NCBI GenBank assembly: GCA_035307785.1
Contig: DATGHS010000474.1
Coordinates: forward strand, 1 to 29,920
DNA length: 29,920 nucleotides
From: DATGHS01 sp035307785
Lineage (GTDB): Bacteria > Planctomycetota > Planctomycetia > Gemmatales > Gemmataceae
Direction of reading: 5' to 3'
The notes below the pieces were generated by a model. It was not told the DNA's origin. It ran no database searches and saw nothing but the letters and a program-made list of their open reading frames with translations. Positions 7,573-15,664 of this stretch are shown in pieces. Position 1 is the stretch's first letter; each line of letters begins with the position of its first letter. The position numbers and the translations under genes are program-made.

Positions 7573-7965
7573 CTATTCTCCCTGTCCATAGATCCAAATC
7601 CCTTTATCAACCACGCGCCGTGGGTTCTCTTCCGAGAAGGCAACAGCAATTTGGCCGTCATCCCAATCCCAGAACTCCGTGTAAAACATGCCATAGTGTG
7701 ACACGCCATATAGCCCGAAGCGCGTGACGTCGGTTTCTTTTCTTTTGACGCGAAAATCGCCAGCCTTCCCCAGCACTTGGCGGACTTGCTCGGCCGTCAT
7801 TCCTGCGTGTATTTCAGCAAATCTTGAATTTATCCATTCGCGTCTGTCGATTGGTTGTTCATTCCCGTGTCTAAAACCAATATATGCGGTGTACGCCAGA
7901 AACAGCGCAATCCCAATTGCGATTGGGATCGCAATTCGTTTCAATGGAGAAATTCGAGGATTCAT
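7573..7965 (-). CDS. Small membrane-anchored protein with a BamE/SmpA-like domain
   Basis: The 130-residue product has one N-terminal membrane segment (residues ~9-29, RIAIPIAIGIALFLAYTAYI) and then a small soluble domain. The stretch FAEIHAGMTAEQVRQVLG resembles the BamE/SmpA signature (I..GMT..QV...LG), followed by alternating hydrophobic strands (FGLYGVSHYGMFYTEFWDW, GQIAVAFS) consistent with that alpha/beta fold. BamE proteins belong to outer-membrane assembly, but this fold is also found in many unrelated small lipoproteins and envelope proteins, so the role is not known. It starts 4 bp after the surE stop codon and is probably cotranscribed with it. Confidence 0.8.
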   Translation of the reverse strand: MNPRISPLKRIAIPIAIGIALFLAYTAYIGFRHGNEQPIDRREWINSRFAEIHAGMTAEQVRQVLGKAGDFRVKRKETDVTRFGLYGVSHYGMFYTEFWDWDDGQIAVAFSEENPRRVVDKGIWIYGQGE

Positions 7966-7969
7966 TTCG

Positions 7970-8737
7970 TTAGAATCTCCACTCCCACTGCTTCATCTGC
8001 TCGAGTTGCGGTTCGCTCGTCAAATTGAATTTCAACGGCGTCACCGTGATGTAGCTTTCGTCCATGGCGGTCACGTCGCTATCGGGATGCGGTTCCGGGC
8101 ATTCGAGTTCGGAGCTGGTCCAGAAATAGATGCGGCCACGGGGATCAACCCGGCGGTCGAATTTTTCGAGATAGATCGACGTATTTTGCGGTACGACGCG
8201 TATGCCGCGCACGGGGCCTTTTTCAAGGCTGGGAATGTTGATGTTGAAGAGTGAGCCGGCCGCCGGTTTCCGGGCCAGGATCTGCTCGATCACTGATCGG
8301 GCATATCCCGCGGCTTTTGGAAAATCGAGCGGCTTCGGTTTCGTGTATTCAAGGGAGACAGCGATGCTGAGTTGCCGGTAAAAAGCCGCTTCGATGGCAG
8401 CGGCGACGGTTCCGGAGTAGAGCACGTTGATCCCCGCATTCGAGCCGGCATTCATTCCGCTCACCACCAAATCCGGCGGCTCCGGCAACAATTCGAGAAG
8501 CGCCAGCTTCACACAATCCGCAGGCCGGCCTTCCACGGCCCAGCCGAGGAATTGCTTCTCTTCATCGAAGACTTGTTGAATAATCAGCGGATTAAGCAGC
8601 GTTACCGAGTGGCCCACCGCACTCTGTTCGCCGGCCGGGGCAACCACGACGACGTCACCGAGCTGTTGCAATTCCTTGCGCAGCGCCCGCAGTCCGGGGG
8701 CGTGAATGCCATCGTCATTGGTCAGCAATATTCGCAC
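7970..8737 (-). CDS. surE: 5'/3'-nucleotidase SurE
   Basis: The 255-residue product is SurE, a metal-dependent nucleoside 5'/3'-monophosphate phosphatase linked to stationary-phase survival. The N-terminal RILLTNDDGIHAPGLRAL carries the two metal-binding Asp residues; APAGEQSAVGHSVTL, GRPADCVKLAL and VVSGMNAGSNAG (metal Asn) follow in the family's order. I chose the GTG at 8737 because it gives the canonical start (M/V)RILLTNDDG and has GGAG 8 nt upstream; that GGAG is itself part of an in-frame ATG codon region at 8749, which would add four residues and has no Shine-Dalgarno. A dispersed repeat ends about 10 bp upstream. The gene is followed by the small membrane protein. Confidence 0.95.
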   Translation of the reverse strand: MRILLTNDDGIHAPGLRALRKELQQLGDVVVVAPAGEQSAVGHSVTLLNPLIIQQVFDEEKQFLGWAVEGRPADCVKLALLELLPEPPDLVVSGMNAGSNAGINVLYSGTVAAAIEAAFYRQLSIAVSLEYTKPKPLDFPKAAGYARSVIEQILARKPAAGSLFNINIPSLEKGPVRGIRVVPQNTSIYLEKFDRRVDPRGRIYFWTSSELECPEPHPDSDVTAMDESYITVTPLKFNLTSEPQLEQMKQWEWRF

Positions 8738-9020
8738 AAAAGGCTCCATTTACAAACCAAGCCGCAAGGCGAGTCTTCGAGCCTTGCGGGTTCCGCTCGT
8801 AGTGCCGCCTTCCGGCGGCATTTACAAGCCCTCTACCGCCTAAAGGCGGTACTACAAACCCAAGAGTCTTCGAGCCGTGCGGGCTTTCTGCATTCTCTCT
8901 TTATTTGTTGTAAGGAGTTCAATGCACGCGTGCCAACTCCTGCCCAACTTCGTTAGACACCGGCCAATTTGTGTCCCATACTTGGGTGAGTTGCCAACGA
9001 CCAAACCGGGGAGGGTGCGC
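8738..9020. repeat. Gap of 283 bp filled with dispersed palindromic repeats
   Basis: No convincing gene lies here. From left to right it holds the 33-bp repeat copy 2 (8758-8790, reverse complement of 6693-6725 at 30/33), the palindrome TGCCGCC-TTCC-GGCGGCA (8803-8820), the palindrome TACCGCC-TAAA-GGCGGTA followed by CTACAAA (8834-8858), and a partial third copy of the first repeat (8864-8883). The CCGCC-TTTA/TAAA-GGCGG unit recurs at 15598-15646. Confidence 0.8.
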
Positions 9021-9638
9021 ATGAATTGCGTCAACTGCGGGGCAGCATTAAAGGTCATGCCGGGCCGGAACCATCTTCGTTGCGAATACTGCGGCAGTTT
9101 TTCGTTTCCACAATACCTGGACGAGGGGATCCAACTGGCGGGCGATCCGATTGGCCTCAACTGCCCGGAATGTAAGAAAGAATTGCAGTCGGCCTTGTTA
9201 GAAGCGCAAACCGTTTCCTATTGCACCAGCTGTCGCGGGTTCCTTACGACGCTGGATGTGTTCGCGCACATTGTCCGCACTCGCCGAGCGCGGCATTCAC
9301 CGGACGAGATGATTAGCGCGCCGATTGATCCAAAGGAGCTGGCTCGCCATCGGCCTTGCCCGCAGTGCCACAAGAAGATGGATGCCCATCCGTATTTCGG
9401 CGGCGGGGCTACGGTCGTGGATACTTGCGAGCCATGCCAATTCATTTGGCTCGACGCCGGCGATTTGTCCGTCATTGAACGTCACGTGGTGCCGAAGAAG
9501 GAAGCGCCACCAATCATAGTGCTCAACAACGGTCCGCCGCCGCGACCCGATCCGGTGCTGCCATTCTTGTTCGGCGCCGGTCTTGGCGGAGCATGGGGCT
9601 TATCGGATTTGGATGATCCGTTTGATTTGGGGTTTTAA
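9021..9638 (+). CDS. Triple zinc-ribbon protein (TFIIB-type zinc-binding)
   Basis: The 205-residue product contains six CxxC motifs in three pairs: C3/C6 with C21/C24, C48/C51 with C68/C71, and C113/C116 with C136/C139. The third pair, with VVDTCEPCQFIWLDAGDL, matches the TFIIB-type zinc-ribbon family (zf-TFIIB) whose consensus ends in C..C.GIWLD.GEL. The C-terminal 50 residues are Pro/Gly-rich with DDPFDLGF at the end. No enzyme domain is visible; it may bind nucleic acid or protein. The ATG at 9021 has GGGGAGGG 5-6 nt upstream, while longer in-frame extensions run into repeats. A hairpin follows the stop codon. Confidence 0.88.
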   Translation: MNCVNCGAALKVMPGRNHLRCEYCGSFSFPQYLDEGIQLAGDPIGLNCPECKKELQSALLEAQTVSYCTSCRGFLTTLDVFAHIVRTRRARHSPDEMISAPIDPKELARHRPCPQCHKKMDAHPYFGGGATVVDTCEPCQFIWLDAGDLSVIERHVVPKKEAPPIIVLNNGPPPRPDPVLPFLFGAGLGGAWGLSDLDDPFDLGF

Positions 9639-9641
9639 GCC

Positions 9642-9677
9642 GTTTGTAGTGACCCGCTAAAGCGGGTCACTACAAAC
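9642..9677. terminator. 17-bp perfect hairpin between convergent genes
   Basis: GTTTGTAGTGACCCGCT (9642-9658) pairs perfectly with 9661-9677. It lies between stop codons at 9638 (+) and 9700 (-). Its flanks (TTTGTAGT...ACTACAAA) are shared with the CCGCC-TAAA-GGCGG repeats at 8834-8858 and 15631-15653, so it appears to be one member of a repeat family with a variable stem core. Confidence 0.65.
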
Positions 9678-9699
9678 TTCCATTCGTTGGGGCGCTCGC

Positions 9700-10122
9700 T
9701 TACTTCTCGCGCTTCAGCACGACGTAAACCACATTGCTGCCCTTGGCCGATTCAAACATCTTGGGCCGGTCCGTGCCCGGTTCGGCAAAGCAGAGCTTCA
9801 GCGTGTCGCCGCTCAACTCGTAAATGCCGAGGGAAACCTTCTTATTCTTTTCGGTGAGGTCAATGGTCTTCGGCTTGGCCGACGGATCGAGCTTGATCGT
9901 CGCAATGTCGGTTGGGCTTTCCACCGGGATGAATTCATTGCCTTTACAAGTGATGACGAACTTGGCCGCTATGTCGCCCGGCGCATCGTTGCCCCCAAAG
10001 ATCAACTTCTCAGCCTTCCATTTGCCCTGAAACTTGTCCAGTTCCTTCTTGGCATCCTCCTGCGCGTTGGCGATGCCGACCAAGCTCAAGGAAAGAATGA
10101 GTCCGACCAAAGTGCGGCGCAT
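9700..10122 (-). CDS. Secreted TIGR03067-type protein
   Basis: The 140-residue product has a signal peptide (MRRTLVGLILSLSLVGIANA, cleavage after ANA at ~20). The mature part follows the pattern of the planctomycete family TIGR03067: LDKFQGKWKAEKLIFGG, an internal KFVITCKGNEF strand, TIKLDPSAKPKTIDLT and GIYELSGDTLKLCFAEPG, ending in VVLKREK. The family is thought to form a small beta-sandwich or lipocalin-like domain; its function is not known. The ATG at 10122 has GGAG 8 nt upstream and gives the signal peptide at once. A candidate promoter (TTGCTT, 18 bp, TATACT) lies 45-75 bp upstream. Confidence 0.92.
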   Translation of the reverse strand: MRRTLVGLILSLSLVGIANAQEDAKKELDKFQGKWKAEKLIFGGNDAPGDIAAKFVITCKGNEFIPVESPTDIATIKLDPSAKPKTIDLTEKNKKVSLGIYELSGDTLKLCFAEPGTDRPKMFESAKGSNVVYVVLKREK

Positions 10123-10167
10123 GTGGAATACTCCGTTAGGGATAATGGGCGGCGTTTCGATTGAGAG

Positions 10168-10197
10168 AGTATAGGAGGCGCTGCCTTGCGGAAGCAA
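10168..10197 (-). promoter_or_regulatory. Candidate promoter for the TIGR03067-type gene
   Basis: On the minus strand TTGCTT (10192-10197) and TATACT (10168-10173) are separated by 18 bp, leaving a 5' UTR of about 40 nt before the ATG at 10122. A weaker plus-strand set for the tRNA (TTGCGG 10186-10191, TATAGA 10207-10212) overlaps it. Confidence 0.4.
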
Positions 10198-10232
10198 GAT
10201 TGGAGCTATAGAATTACGCATTCGCAGACTGC

Positions 10233-10307
10233 GGCGGGGTAGCTCAGCCTGGTTAGAGCAGCGGCTTCATAAGCCGCGTGTCGCCGGTTCAAATCCGGCC
10301 CCCGCTA
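10233..10307 (+). tRNA. tRNA-Met (CAT anticodon), elongator type
   Basis: A complete cloverleaf can be drawn: acceptor GGCGGGG with CCCCGCT (first pair G-U), D stem GCTC/GAGC with AGCCTGGTTA, anticodon stem GCGGC/GCCGC around TTCATAA, a 5-nt variable loop GTGTC, T stem GCCGG/CCGGC around TTCAAAT, and discriminator A at 10307. The anticodon is CAT. It lacks the three G-C pairs of initiator tRNA next to the anticodon loop, so it is the elongator; a tRNA-Ile with modified CAT cannot be excluded by sequence alone. No CCA is encoded. Confidence 0.93.
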
Positions 10308-10437
10308 CTCGATAGCTCGCGGCTACTTTCGATAGAGTGAACGAAGCGATTCGACGCCGGCAATTAGACCTGACGTCTATTTCACATTTATTTCGAGCCG
10401 CTTGTCGCCTGCGCGCACCCACCTTATTCTGAAAAAC

Positions 10438-12543
10438 ATGCAATACAAGCGATTCCGGGGCCGGCCGCTGCCGCTGGGACTTTCGCGGATGAACGGCAGC
10501 ATGAACTTTTCCGTCCTCTGCAAGCACGGCACTTCCGCCTGGCTCGTCCTACAAGCGCTCGAAGGCGACGACACCGAAACCTTAATCGCGCTCGATCCAC
10601 ACTTCAACCGCACGGGCCACTACTGGCACGTTCGCCTGGAAGGCTTGCCCGATCGCTTCCGCTACGGCTGGCGCGTGGACGGGCCGCCGCATCCTTGTTT
10701 GCGGTTCGACCCGAGCATTGTGCTGCTCGACCCCGCAGCCACGCTGCTTTCCGGCGGCACGGTGTGGGGCACCGCGCAGGAGCAATATCCGGATCACACC
10801 GAGCGCCGGTCGGTCTTCATCGCTGGCCCGCATTATGATTGGGCCGACGACGCGCCGCCGCTCGTTCCTTGGGAAGACTCGATTATCTATGAATTGCACG
10901 TTCGCGGCTTCACCTGCCATCCGTCATCCGGCGTCCAAAATCCCGGCACCTTCGCCGGGCTCGTGGAAAAGATTCCGTATCTCCAGTCGATGGGCGTGAC
11001 CGCGGTCGAACTGTTGCCAATTCACGAATTCGATGAAACCGACTGTCCGTTCACCAATCCGGAGACCGGTGAGCGGCTACGGAACCTGTGGGGCTACAAC
11101 AGTGTTGCGTTTGCGTCGCCTAAGTCGGCATATGCGGCCAGCGGGCCCCAGTACGGCGCAATCCGCGAGTTCCGCGACATGGTGAAAGCGTTCCACAAGG
11201 CCGGCATCGAAGTGATCCTCGACGTGGTTTTCAACCATACCGGCGAGGGCGACGACCGCGGACGAACCTATTCGTTTCGCGGCCTGGATAATGACCTGTA
11301 TTACATGCTCACGCCCGAGGGGAAATACCTCAACTACACCGGCACCGGCAACACGCTCAACTGCAATCACCCGGTTGTGCGCGATCTGCTGATGACTTGC
11401 CTGCGCTATTGGGTGAGCGGCATGCACGTGGATGGCTTTCGCTTTGATCTTGCGTCCATCCTGGGCCGCGATCGTAAGGGCAATGTGTTGCTGGAACCGC
11501 CTGTTATTGAAGAAATGACGGAAGACGGCGTGCTGGCCGACTGCAAGCTGATTGCCGAGCCGTGGGACTCGGCGGGGCTGTACCAAGTGGGCAAGTTCCC
11601 CTACGGCACGCGCTGGAGCGAATGGAACGGCCGTTTTCGCGATGATGTGCGCCGGTTCTGGCGTGGCGACCCCGACACGGTGAGCGTGCTGGCCACGCGC
11701 CTGTGCGGCAGCTCCGATCTCTATGAAGCCAGCGGCCGCTCGCCATTGCACTCGATCAATTTCATCACCTGCCACGACGGCTTCACGCTGAACGATCTGG
11801 TGAGTTACAACCGCAAGCACAACGAGATGAACGGCGAGCAAAACAAGGACGGTCTCGACGAGAACTTCAGTTGGAACTGCGGCGCCGAAGGCGACACCGA
11901 TAATGCCGCAATTCTCGGGTTGCGCCGCCGGCAATGCAAGAACTACATGGCCACGCTGCTACTCTCCCAGGGCGTGCCAATGCTGCAATCCGGCGATGAA
12001 TTCCTGCGCACGCAAAAAGGGAACAACAACGCCTGGTGCCAGGACAACATCATCGGCTGGGTGGATTGGTCGCTGGCCGAGCGCAATGCCGACTTCCATC
12101 GCTTTGTGCGCGAAATGATCTGGCTGCGGAAGCGGCACGCGGCATTGCGGCGGCGCTGGTTCTTTCGCGATGATCCAGTCGCTCTCGAGAAGGCAAAGGA
12201 AGGCTACGTGGGCGACTTTGGACCAGAGATCGTCTGGCACGGCATCGAGCCGTTCGAGCCGGACTTTAGCGAGAAGTCGCACTCGATTGCCTTCGCGCTG
12301 GATGGCCGACAAACCCTGCGCGAACCGGATTGCGATTTCTACGTGGCGATTCATGCCGAGATGGAGTCGCAGAACTTCGAGGTGCCACCGTCGCCTTCGG
12401 GCCGCCCGTGGCGGCGCGTGGTGGATACGGCCTTGGCGTCACCGCTGGATATTGTCGCGGAAGATGGAGCACCGTTGGTGGCGTTTGGCTCGCAGTATCT
12501 GGTAGCGCCATTTGCGCTGGTGGTGTTGATATCGAAACCGTGA
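10438..12543 (+). CDS. glgX: Glycogen debranching enzyme, GlgX/isoamylase type (GH13)
   Basis: The ~701-residue product hydrolyses alpha-1,6 branch points of glycogen or limit dextrin. An N-terminal CBM48-like domain (~1-120) begins with the RGRPLPLGLS motif typical of GlgX. The GH13 barrel shows all four regions: DVVFNHTGEG (D262, H267), GFRFDLAS with the nucleophile D337, LIAEPWD with the acid/base E374, and FITCHDGFTLNDLVSY with D447. The motif WNGRFRDDVRRFWRGD is also characteristic of the isoamylase/GlgX subfamily. The start is uncertain: ATG 10438 is used, but TTG 10402, in frame, would add 12 residues; neither has a good Shine-Dalgarno. It stands alone after the tRNA and is followed by a repeat hairpin. 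Confidence 0.93.
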   Translation: MQYKRFRGRPLPLGLSRMNGSMNFSVLCKHGTSAWLVLQALEGDDTETLIALDPHFNRTGHYWHVRLEGLPDRFRYGWRVDGPPHPCLRFDPSIVLLDPAATLLSGGTVWGTAQEQYPDHTERRSVFIAGPHYDWADDAPPLVPWEDSIIYELHVRGFTCHPSSGVQNPGTFAGLVEKIPYLQSMGVTAVELLPIHEFDETDCPFTNPETGERLRNLWGYNSVAFASPKSAYAASGPQYGAIREFRDMVKAFHKAGIEVILDVVFNHTGEGDDRGRTYSFRGLDNDLYYMLTPEGKYLNYTGTGNTLNCNHPVVRDLLMTCLRYWVSGMHVDGFRFDLASILGRDRKGNVLLEPPVIEEMTEDGVLADCKLIAEPWDSAGLYQVGKFPYGTRWSEWNGRFRDDVRRFWRGDPDTVSVLATRLCGSSDLYEASGRSPLHSINFITCHDGFTLNDLVSYNRKHNEMNGEQNKDGLDENFSWNCGAEGDTDNAAILGLRRRQCKNYMATLLLSQGVPMLQSGDEFLRTQKGNNNAWCQDNIIGWVDWSLAERNADFHRFVREMIWLRKRHAALRRRWFFRDDPVALEKAKEGYVGDFGPEIVWHGIEPFEPDFSEKSHSIAFALDGRQTLREPDCDFYVAIHAEMESQNFEVPPSPSGRPWRRVVDTALASPLDIVAEDGAPLVAFGSQYLVAPFALVVLISKP

Positions 12544-12563
12544 TGCGTCAATTACGCACGTCA

Positions 12564-12636
12564 GAGCCGCGCACGGAGCGCAGCGGAGTAAGCGGCACGC
12601 CGACCCGCTTACTCCGCTGCGCTCCATGCGCGGCTC
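12564..12636. repeat. 32-bp near-perfect inverted repeat
   Basis: Arms 12564-12595 and 12605-12636 are complementary with one mismatch (core GGAGCGCAGCGGAGTAAGCG). It sits between the convergent debranching-enzyme and small secreted protein genes and may act as a terminator or be a dispersed element. A short piece (CCGCGCACGG) recurs near 18257. Confidence 0.75.
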
Positions 12637-12655
12637 CGACCTTTGACTATGCACG

Positions 12656-13108
12656 TCATTTGCTATCGCCTTGCTTCATCCGCTCTTTGGTCATCTTGAT
12701 TTCAACTTTCAGGCGAGTCTCCTTGGCGCGCATGTAATCTTGGGGCAGGGCCAGTCCTCGCTCCGTCATCGATTTGAAAAAGTCCTCTCGCTTCTGCAGC
12801 CCTTCGAGAGCTTTCTTATACGCCGCCAAACGATCGGCTGGCGACGTGCTCAGCTCCAAGTCCACATCCAGAAGCGCTTCTTGAGTTTGGCACAATTGGT
12901 CCAGCCATTGTGATTTGTCCGGCACGATAGCCTCACGCTTCGTGGTCATTTCCAGTTCCTTTGTCAGCGTATCACGCCGTTCTCCGAGGAGCGCCTTAAG
13001 CTTTTCCGCGTCGCCTTTGGGTGGCGGATCAGCTTTCGCCGAGTTGTCGTTAACCAGACCGGCCATCAAAGCCAGAGCAATTCCGCAGCCTACAACGATA
13101 GTGCGCAT
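12656..13108 (-). CDS. Small secreted helical protein of unknown function
   Basis: The 150-residue product begins with a signal peptide (MRTIVVGCGIALALMAGL, likely cleaved near KADP). The rest is charged and strongly helical, with stretches such as LKALLGERRDTLTKELEMT and LAAYKKALEGLQKREDFFK consistent with coiled coils. The segment SPADRLAAYKKALEGLQKRE followed by LPQDYMRAKETRLKVEI resembles the helical, TolC-like repeats that occur in many planctomycete secreted proteins. The ATG at 13108 has GGAG 8 nt upstream. It lies 29 bp downstream of the PEP-synthase-like gene and is likely cotranscribed. Function unknown. Confidence 0.8.
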   Translation of the reverse strand: MRTIVVGCGIALALMAGLVNDNSAKADPPPKGDAEKLKALLGERRDTLTKELEMTTKREAIVPDKSQWLDQLCQTQEALLDVDLELSTSPADRLAAYKKALEGLQKREDFFKSMTERGLALPQDYMRAKETRLKVEIKMTKERMKQGDSK

Positions 13109-13137
13109 GATGTTGCTCCGAGAAAGAGGAATGTGAG

Positions 13138-15582
13138 TCAAGGATTGGCAACGGCTACTGTACCATGCGTGCCGTCGATTCGCAAGCGCGCGCCGGTCTT
13201 AAGTCGGCGTACGATGCCCGGCAAGCCCGCCACGGCGGGCAGGCCGAATTCGCGCGCGACAATCGCGCCGTGAGAGAGGATGCCGCCGGTTTCCATGACA
13301 AGGCCGCGGGCGCGCGCGAACAGCGGCACCCACGAGGGGTCGGTCGATGGGCAGACGAGGATAAAGCCATCCGGCGTGGTTCCAGTTTCCTGCGACGGGT
13401 CCGTTAGCACGACTGCTGGGCCTTCAGCATGGCCAGCAGAGAGGGCGACGCCCTTCAGCACATCGGCCCCTTCCGGAATCGGCATCGGTCGGCCAATCGC
13501 TTCGAGATCATCGCTGAAAAGCACGGGCGGCACTTCCATGCTCAGGGCCAACGAGCGCCGCTTGCGGCGTTGCGCGATCGTGTCGGAAAAGATCTCCCCG
13601 TTCAATAACCGCGGCAACTCGTCGAGCGTGAGGAAGAAAATGCCGCCATGCAAACCAAAGCGCCGGTCGAGTTCGACGAGCGCCCGGCGAATCAAGGCAT
13701 AGCCGCGCAGCAGATAATGCTTGCCGGCTTCGCGTAATGCCAGCATCGTGTGGAACTTGTTCACCTCGGCCCGCAGGATCAGCTTGTGCGTGGCATCGAA
13801 TTTAGCTTCAGCGGCGATGCGGTCAAACGTCTCCTGACCGCGCACGCCAAGACTGGCCCCGTGGTGACCCGCACCGGCGAGAGCGCGCTGCAAACCGGCC
13901 GGGTCTTCGATCCAGCGCGGCTGCGATAACTCCATCTCCTGGCTGCCGCGGTCGCCGAATTTGGCCAAAAACTCGCTTTCCTTGATCGCGCCGACCGCCA
14001 GATCGCTCAAGCCGGCAGCAAGATCGGCGTCGGAGTCAGGCCGCACGCCGGTGGCTAGTTCGCCTGCTGCTTCTTTAGCGCGCTGCTCACCCAGTCGTTT
14101 TTGCAAATGCTGCTCGATCACATTCATCGCCGCGGCCGCGAACGGTGTGGCCTTCAGGCTGTCGCGGGCAAAGGTCACGAGCGTGCGCTGCATCCAGTAA
14201 TGGAGCTTTTCGAGTAATTGCTCCGGCTTCAGACTCGACCAATCTTCATTCGCTGCGGCCGTGGTTTCCGCCACGAATGCCGGGATCGTTACCTTGCGGA
14301 ATTGCTTCGCGAAGGATCGCGATCGGGTCTGGAACTTGTTCCCGCTGCGCATGATGCGCCAGACCGTGCGCAACTTGGTGACAAGTCCGGCGCCTTTCAT
14401 CAGGCTCGCTTGCGACAGCGGCACGCGGCCCGGATCGATTTTCAATTCCGCGAACGAGTGGCCGAAGGGCAGCGTGCCCCATTGCATGTGCGGCTCGCGG
14501 CTGAGATTCATGTACGGCCGGCCGCAGATGAGGTCGTAAATGCATTCTTCGTCGAGTGCCCGATCCGGGGGGAAACCCAGGTCGGCATACATGCGGCCAT
14601 AGCCGCCCTGGCCGGAAAGGAAGTGCCGGACGATCGACCAGGTCATCGGCGTGGGTTCGGGCAGCACCTCCACAAGATTGAAGCGGCCCCACACAGTGCC
14701 CGCTGGATCGGCGATTGCGTGTAGCTTCGCAGTTTCTTCCTGCTTAACCAGCGTGCGCTCGAAGGCACCGCCGCTGGTGATGGGCCGGGCTTGCAGCAGC
14801 CACGGCCGGCCGTCGGCCCAGGCCCATTCCACGTCGCGCGGACTGCCGAAGTGCGCTTCGACTTTCCGGCCCAGTTCCGCGAGTTCCGCTAGTTGGCGAT
14901 CGGTGAGGCAGAACCTGGTGCGCCATTCGGGGGCAACTTCGGCTTCACCGCTCGCGGTGCGCTGGATGGTTTTTTCGCCAAGATGTTGCTCGAGCACTTT
15001 GCCGGATTCGCGCTCGAGAATGAAGCGATCCGGCGTCACCTTGCCGGAGACGACGGTTTCACCCAGGCCCCACGATGCTTCGATTACCATCCTTGTGCCG
15101 CTTTCGTCGTTCGGATCGCGGGTGAACATGACCCCGGCCACTTCCGCGCGAACGAGTTGCTGGACCACCACGGCCATGGCCATGTCGCCCACGCCCTGCT
15201 TTTGCCGGTAGGCGCTCGCCCGGTGCGAATGGAGCGATGACCAGCATTGCTGTACCGCGTCGATGACGGCCGATTCGCCCTGTACGCCGAGGATCGTTTC
15301 CTGCTGGCCGGCGAAACTTGTCGCTTCGCCATCTTCCGCGGTGGCGGACGAGCGCACAGCCACCAGATCGCGGCCGAGCTTGCCATAGGCCGCCTCGATG
15401 GCCGAGCGGAGTTCCTCGGGGATCGCATGGCTGCCATGCCGGCGATGCACTTCGCTGACAATGCAAAACCCCGGCGGCACCGGCAGGCCAGCCCGGGTCA
15501 TGAGCCCAAGGCTAAGTCCTTTGCCGCCGACCGCGGGTCCGTCGGTGGGGGCGATTTCGGTGAAGGTGCGGATGTCGGACAT
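13138..15582 (-). CDS. PEP synthase / rifampicin phosphotransferase-like phosphotransferase
   Basis: The 814-residue product has three parts. Residues ~1-300 form the ATP-binding half: GGKGLSLGLMTRAGLPVPPGF, VAVRSSATAEDGEATSFAGQ, VVVQQLVRAEVAGVMFTRDP, GLGETVVSG and the closing LLQARPIT. Residues ~310-700 are a large helical middle region. The C-terminal ~110 residues are the swivelling phosphohistidine domain, with GGILSHGAIVAREFGLP (His771) and the final IDGTHGTVAV. Members transfer the beta phosphate of ATP through this His, to pyruvate (PEP synthase) or to rifampicin (Rph). Domain order and length fit Rph-like proteins (about 865 residues) at least as well as PEP synthase, but the acceptor cannot be told. 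The start at 15582 is chosen for the canonical N-terminus; palindromic repeats lie in its 5' UTR. Confidence 0.88.
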   Translation of the reverse strand: MSDIRTFTEIAPTDGPAVGGKGLSLGLMTRAGLPVPPGFCIVSEVHRRHGSHAIPEELRSAIEAAYGKLGRDLVAVRSSATAEDGEATSFAGQQETILGVQGESAVIDAVQQCWSSLHSHRASAYRQKQGVGDMAMAVVVQQLVRAEVAGVMFTRDPNDESGTRMVIEASWGLGETVVSGKVTPDRFILERESGKVLEQHLGEKTIQRTASGEAEVAPEWRTRFCLTDRQLAELAELGRKVEAHFGSPRDVEWAWADGRPWLLQARPITSGGAFERTLVKQEETAKLHAIADPAGTVWGRFNLVEVLPEPTPMTWSIVRHFLSGQGGYGRMYADLGFPPDRALDEECIYDLICGRPYMNLSREPHMQWGTLPFGHSFAELKIDPGRVPLSQASLMKGAGLVTKLRTVWRIMRSGNKFQTRSRSFAKQFRKVTIPAFVAETTAAANEDWSSLKPEQLLEKLHYWMQRTLVTFARDSLKATPFAAAAMNVIEQHLQKRLGEQRAKEAAGELATGVRPDSDADLAAGLSDLAVGAIKESEFLAKFGDRGSQEMELSQPRWIEDPAGLQRALAGAGHHGASLGVRGQETFDRIAAEAKFDATHKLILRAEVNKFHTMLALREAGKHYLLRGYALIRRALVELDRRFGLHGGIFFLTLDELPRLLNGEIFSDTIAQRRKRRSLALSMEVPPVLFSDDLEAIGRPMPIPEGADVLKGVALSAGHAEGPAVVLTDPSQETGTTPDGFILVCPSTDPSWVPLFARARGLVMETGGILSHGAIVAREFGLPAVAGLPGIVRRLKTGARLRIDGTHGTVAVANP

Positions 15583-15597
15583 ATTTCTTCGTTGGTG

Positions 15598-15646
15598 TTC
15601 CGCCTTTAGGCGGAAAGGGAGACATCGCGAACCGCCTAAAGGCGGT
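15598..15646. repeat. Two CCGCC-TTTA-GGCGG palindromes in a 5' UTR
   Basis: TTCCGCC-TTTA-GGCGGAA (15598-15615) and ACCGCC-TAAA-GGCGGT (15631-15646) followed by ACTACAA belong to the same family as 8834-8858. They lie between the PQQ-protein stop (15665) and the ATG at 15582, so they are in the RNA leader of the phosphotransferase gene. Confidence 0.75.
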
Positions 15647-15664
15647 ACTACAAGCGCCCGTCGA

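Noticed and set aside
8738..8749. ATG start of surE at 8749
   Set aside because: The GTG at 8737 has GGAG 8 nt upstream and gives the canonical N-terminus; the ATG is possible but has no Shine-Dalgarno.
10320..10437. Riboswitch or second RNA gene after the tRNA
   Set aside because: No stable conserved fold or anticodon-like pattern is visible.
11077..11934. 285-codon minus-strand frame inside the debranching enzyme
   Set aside because: It lies opposite the conserved GH13 regions and is a shadow.
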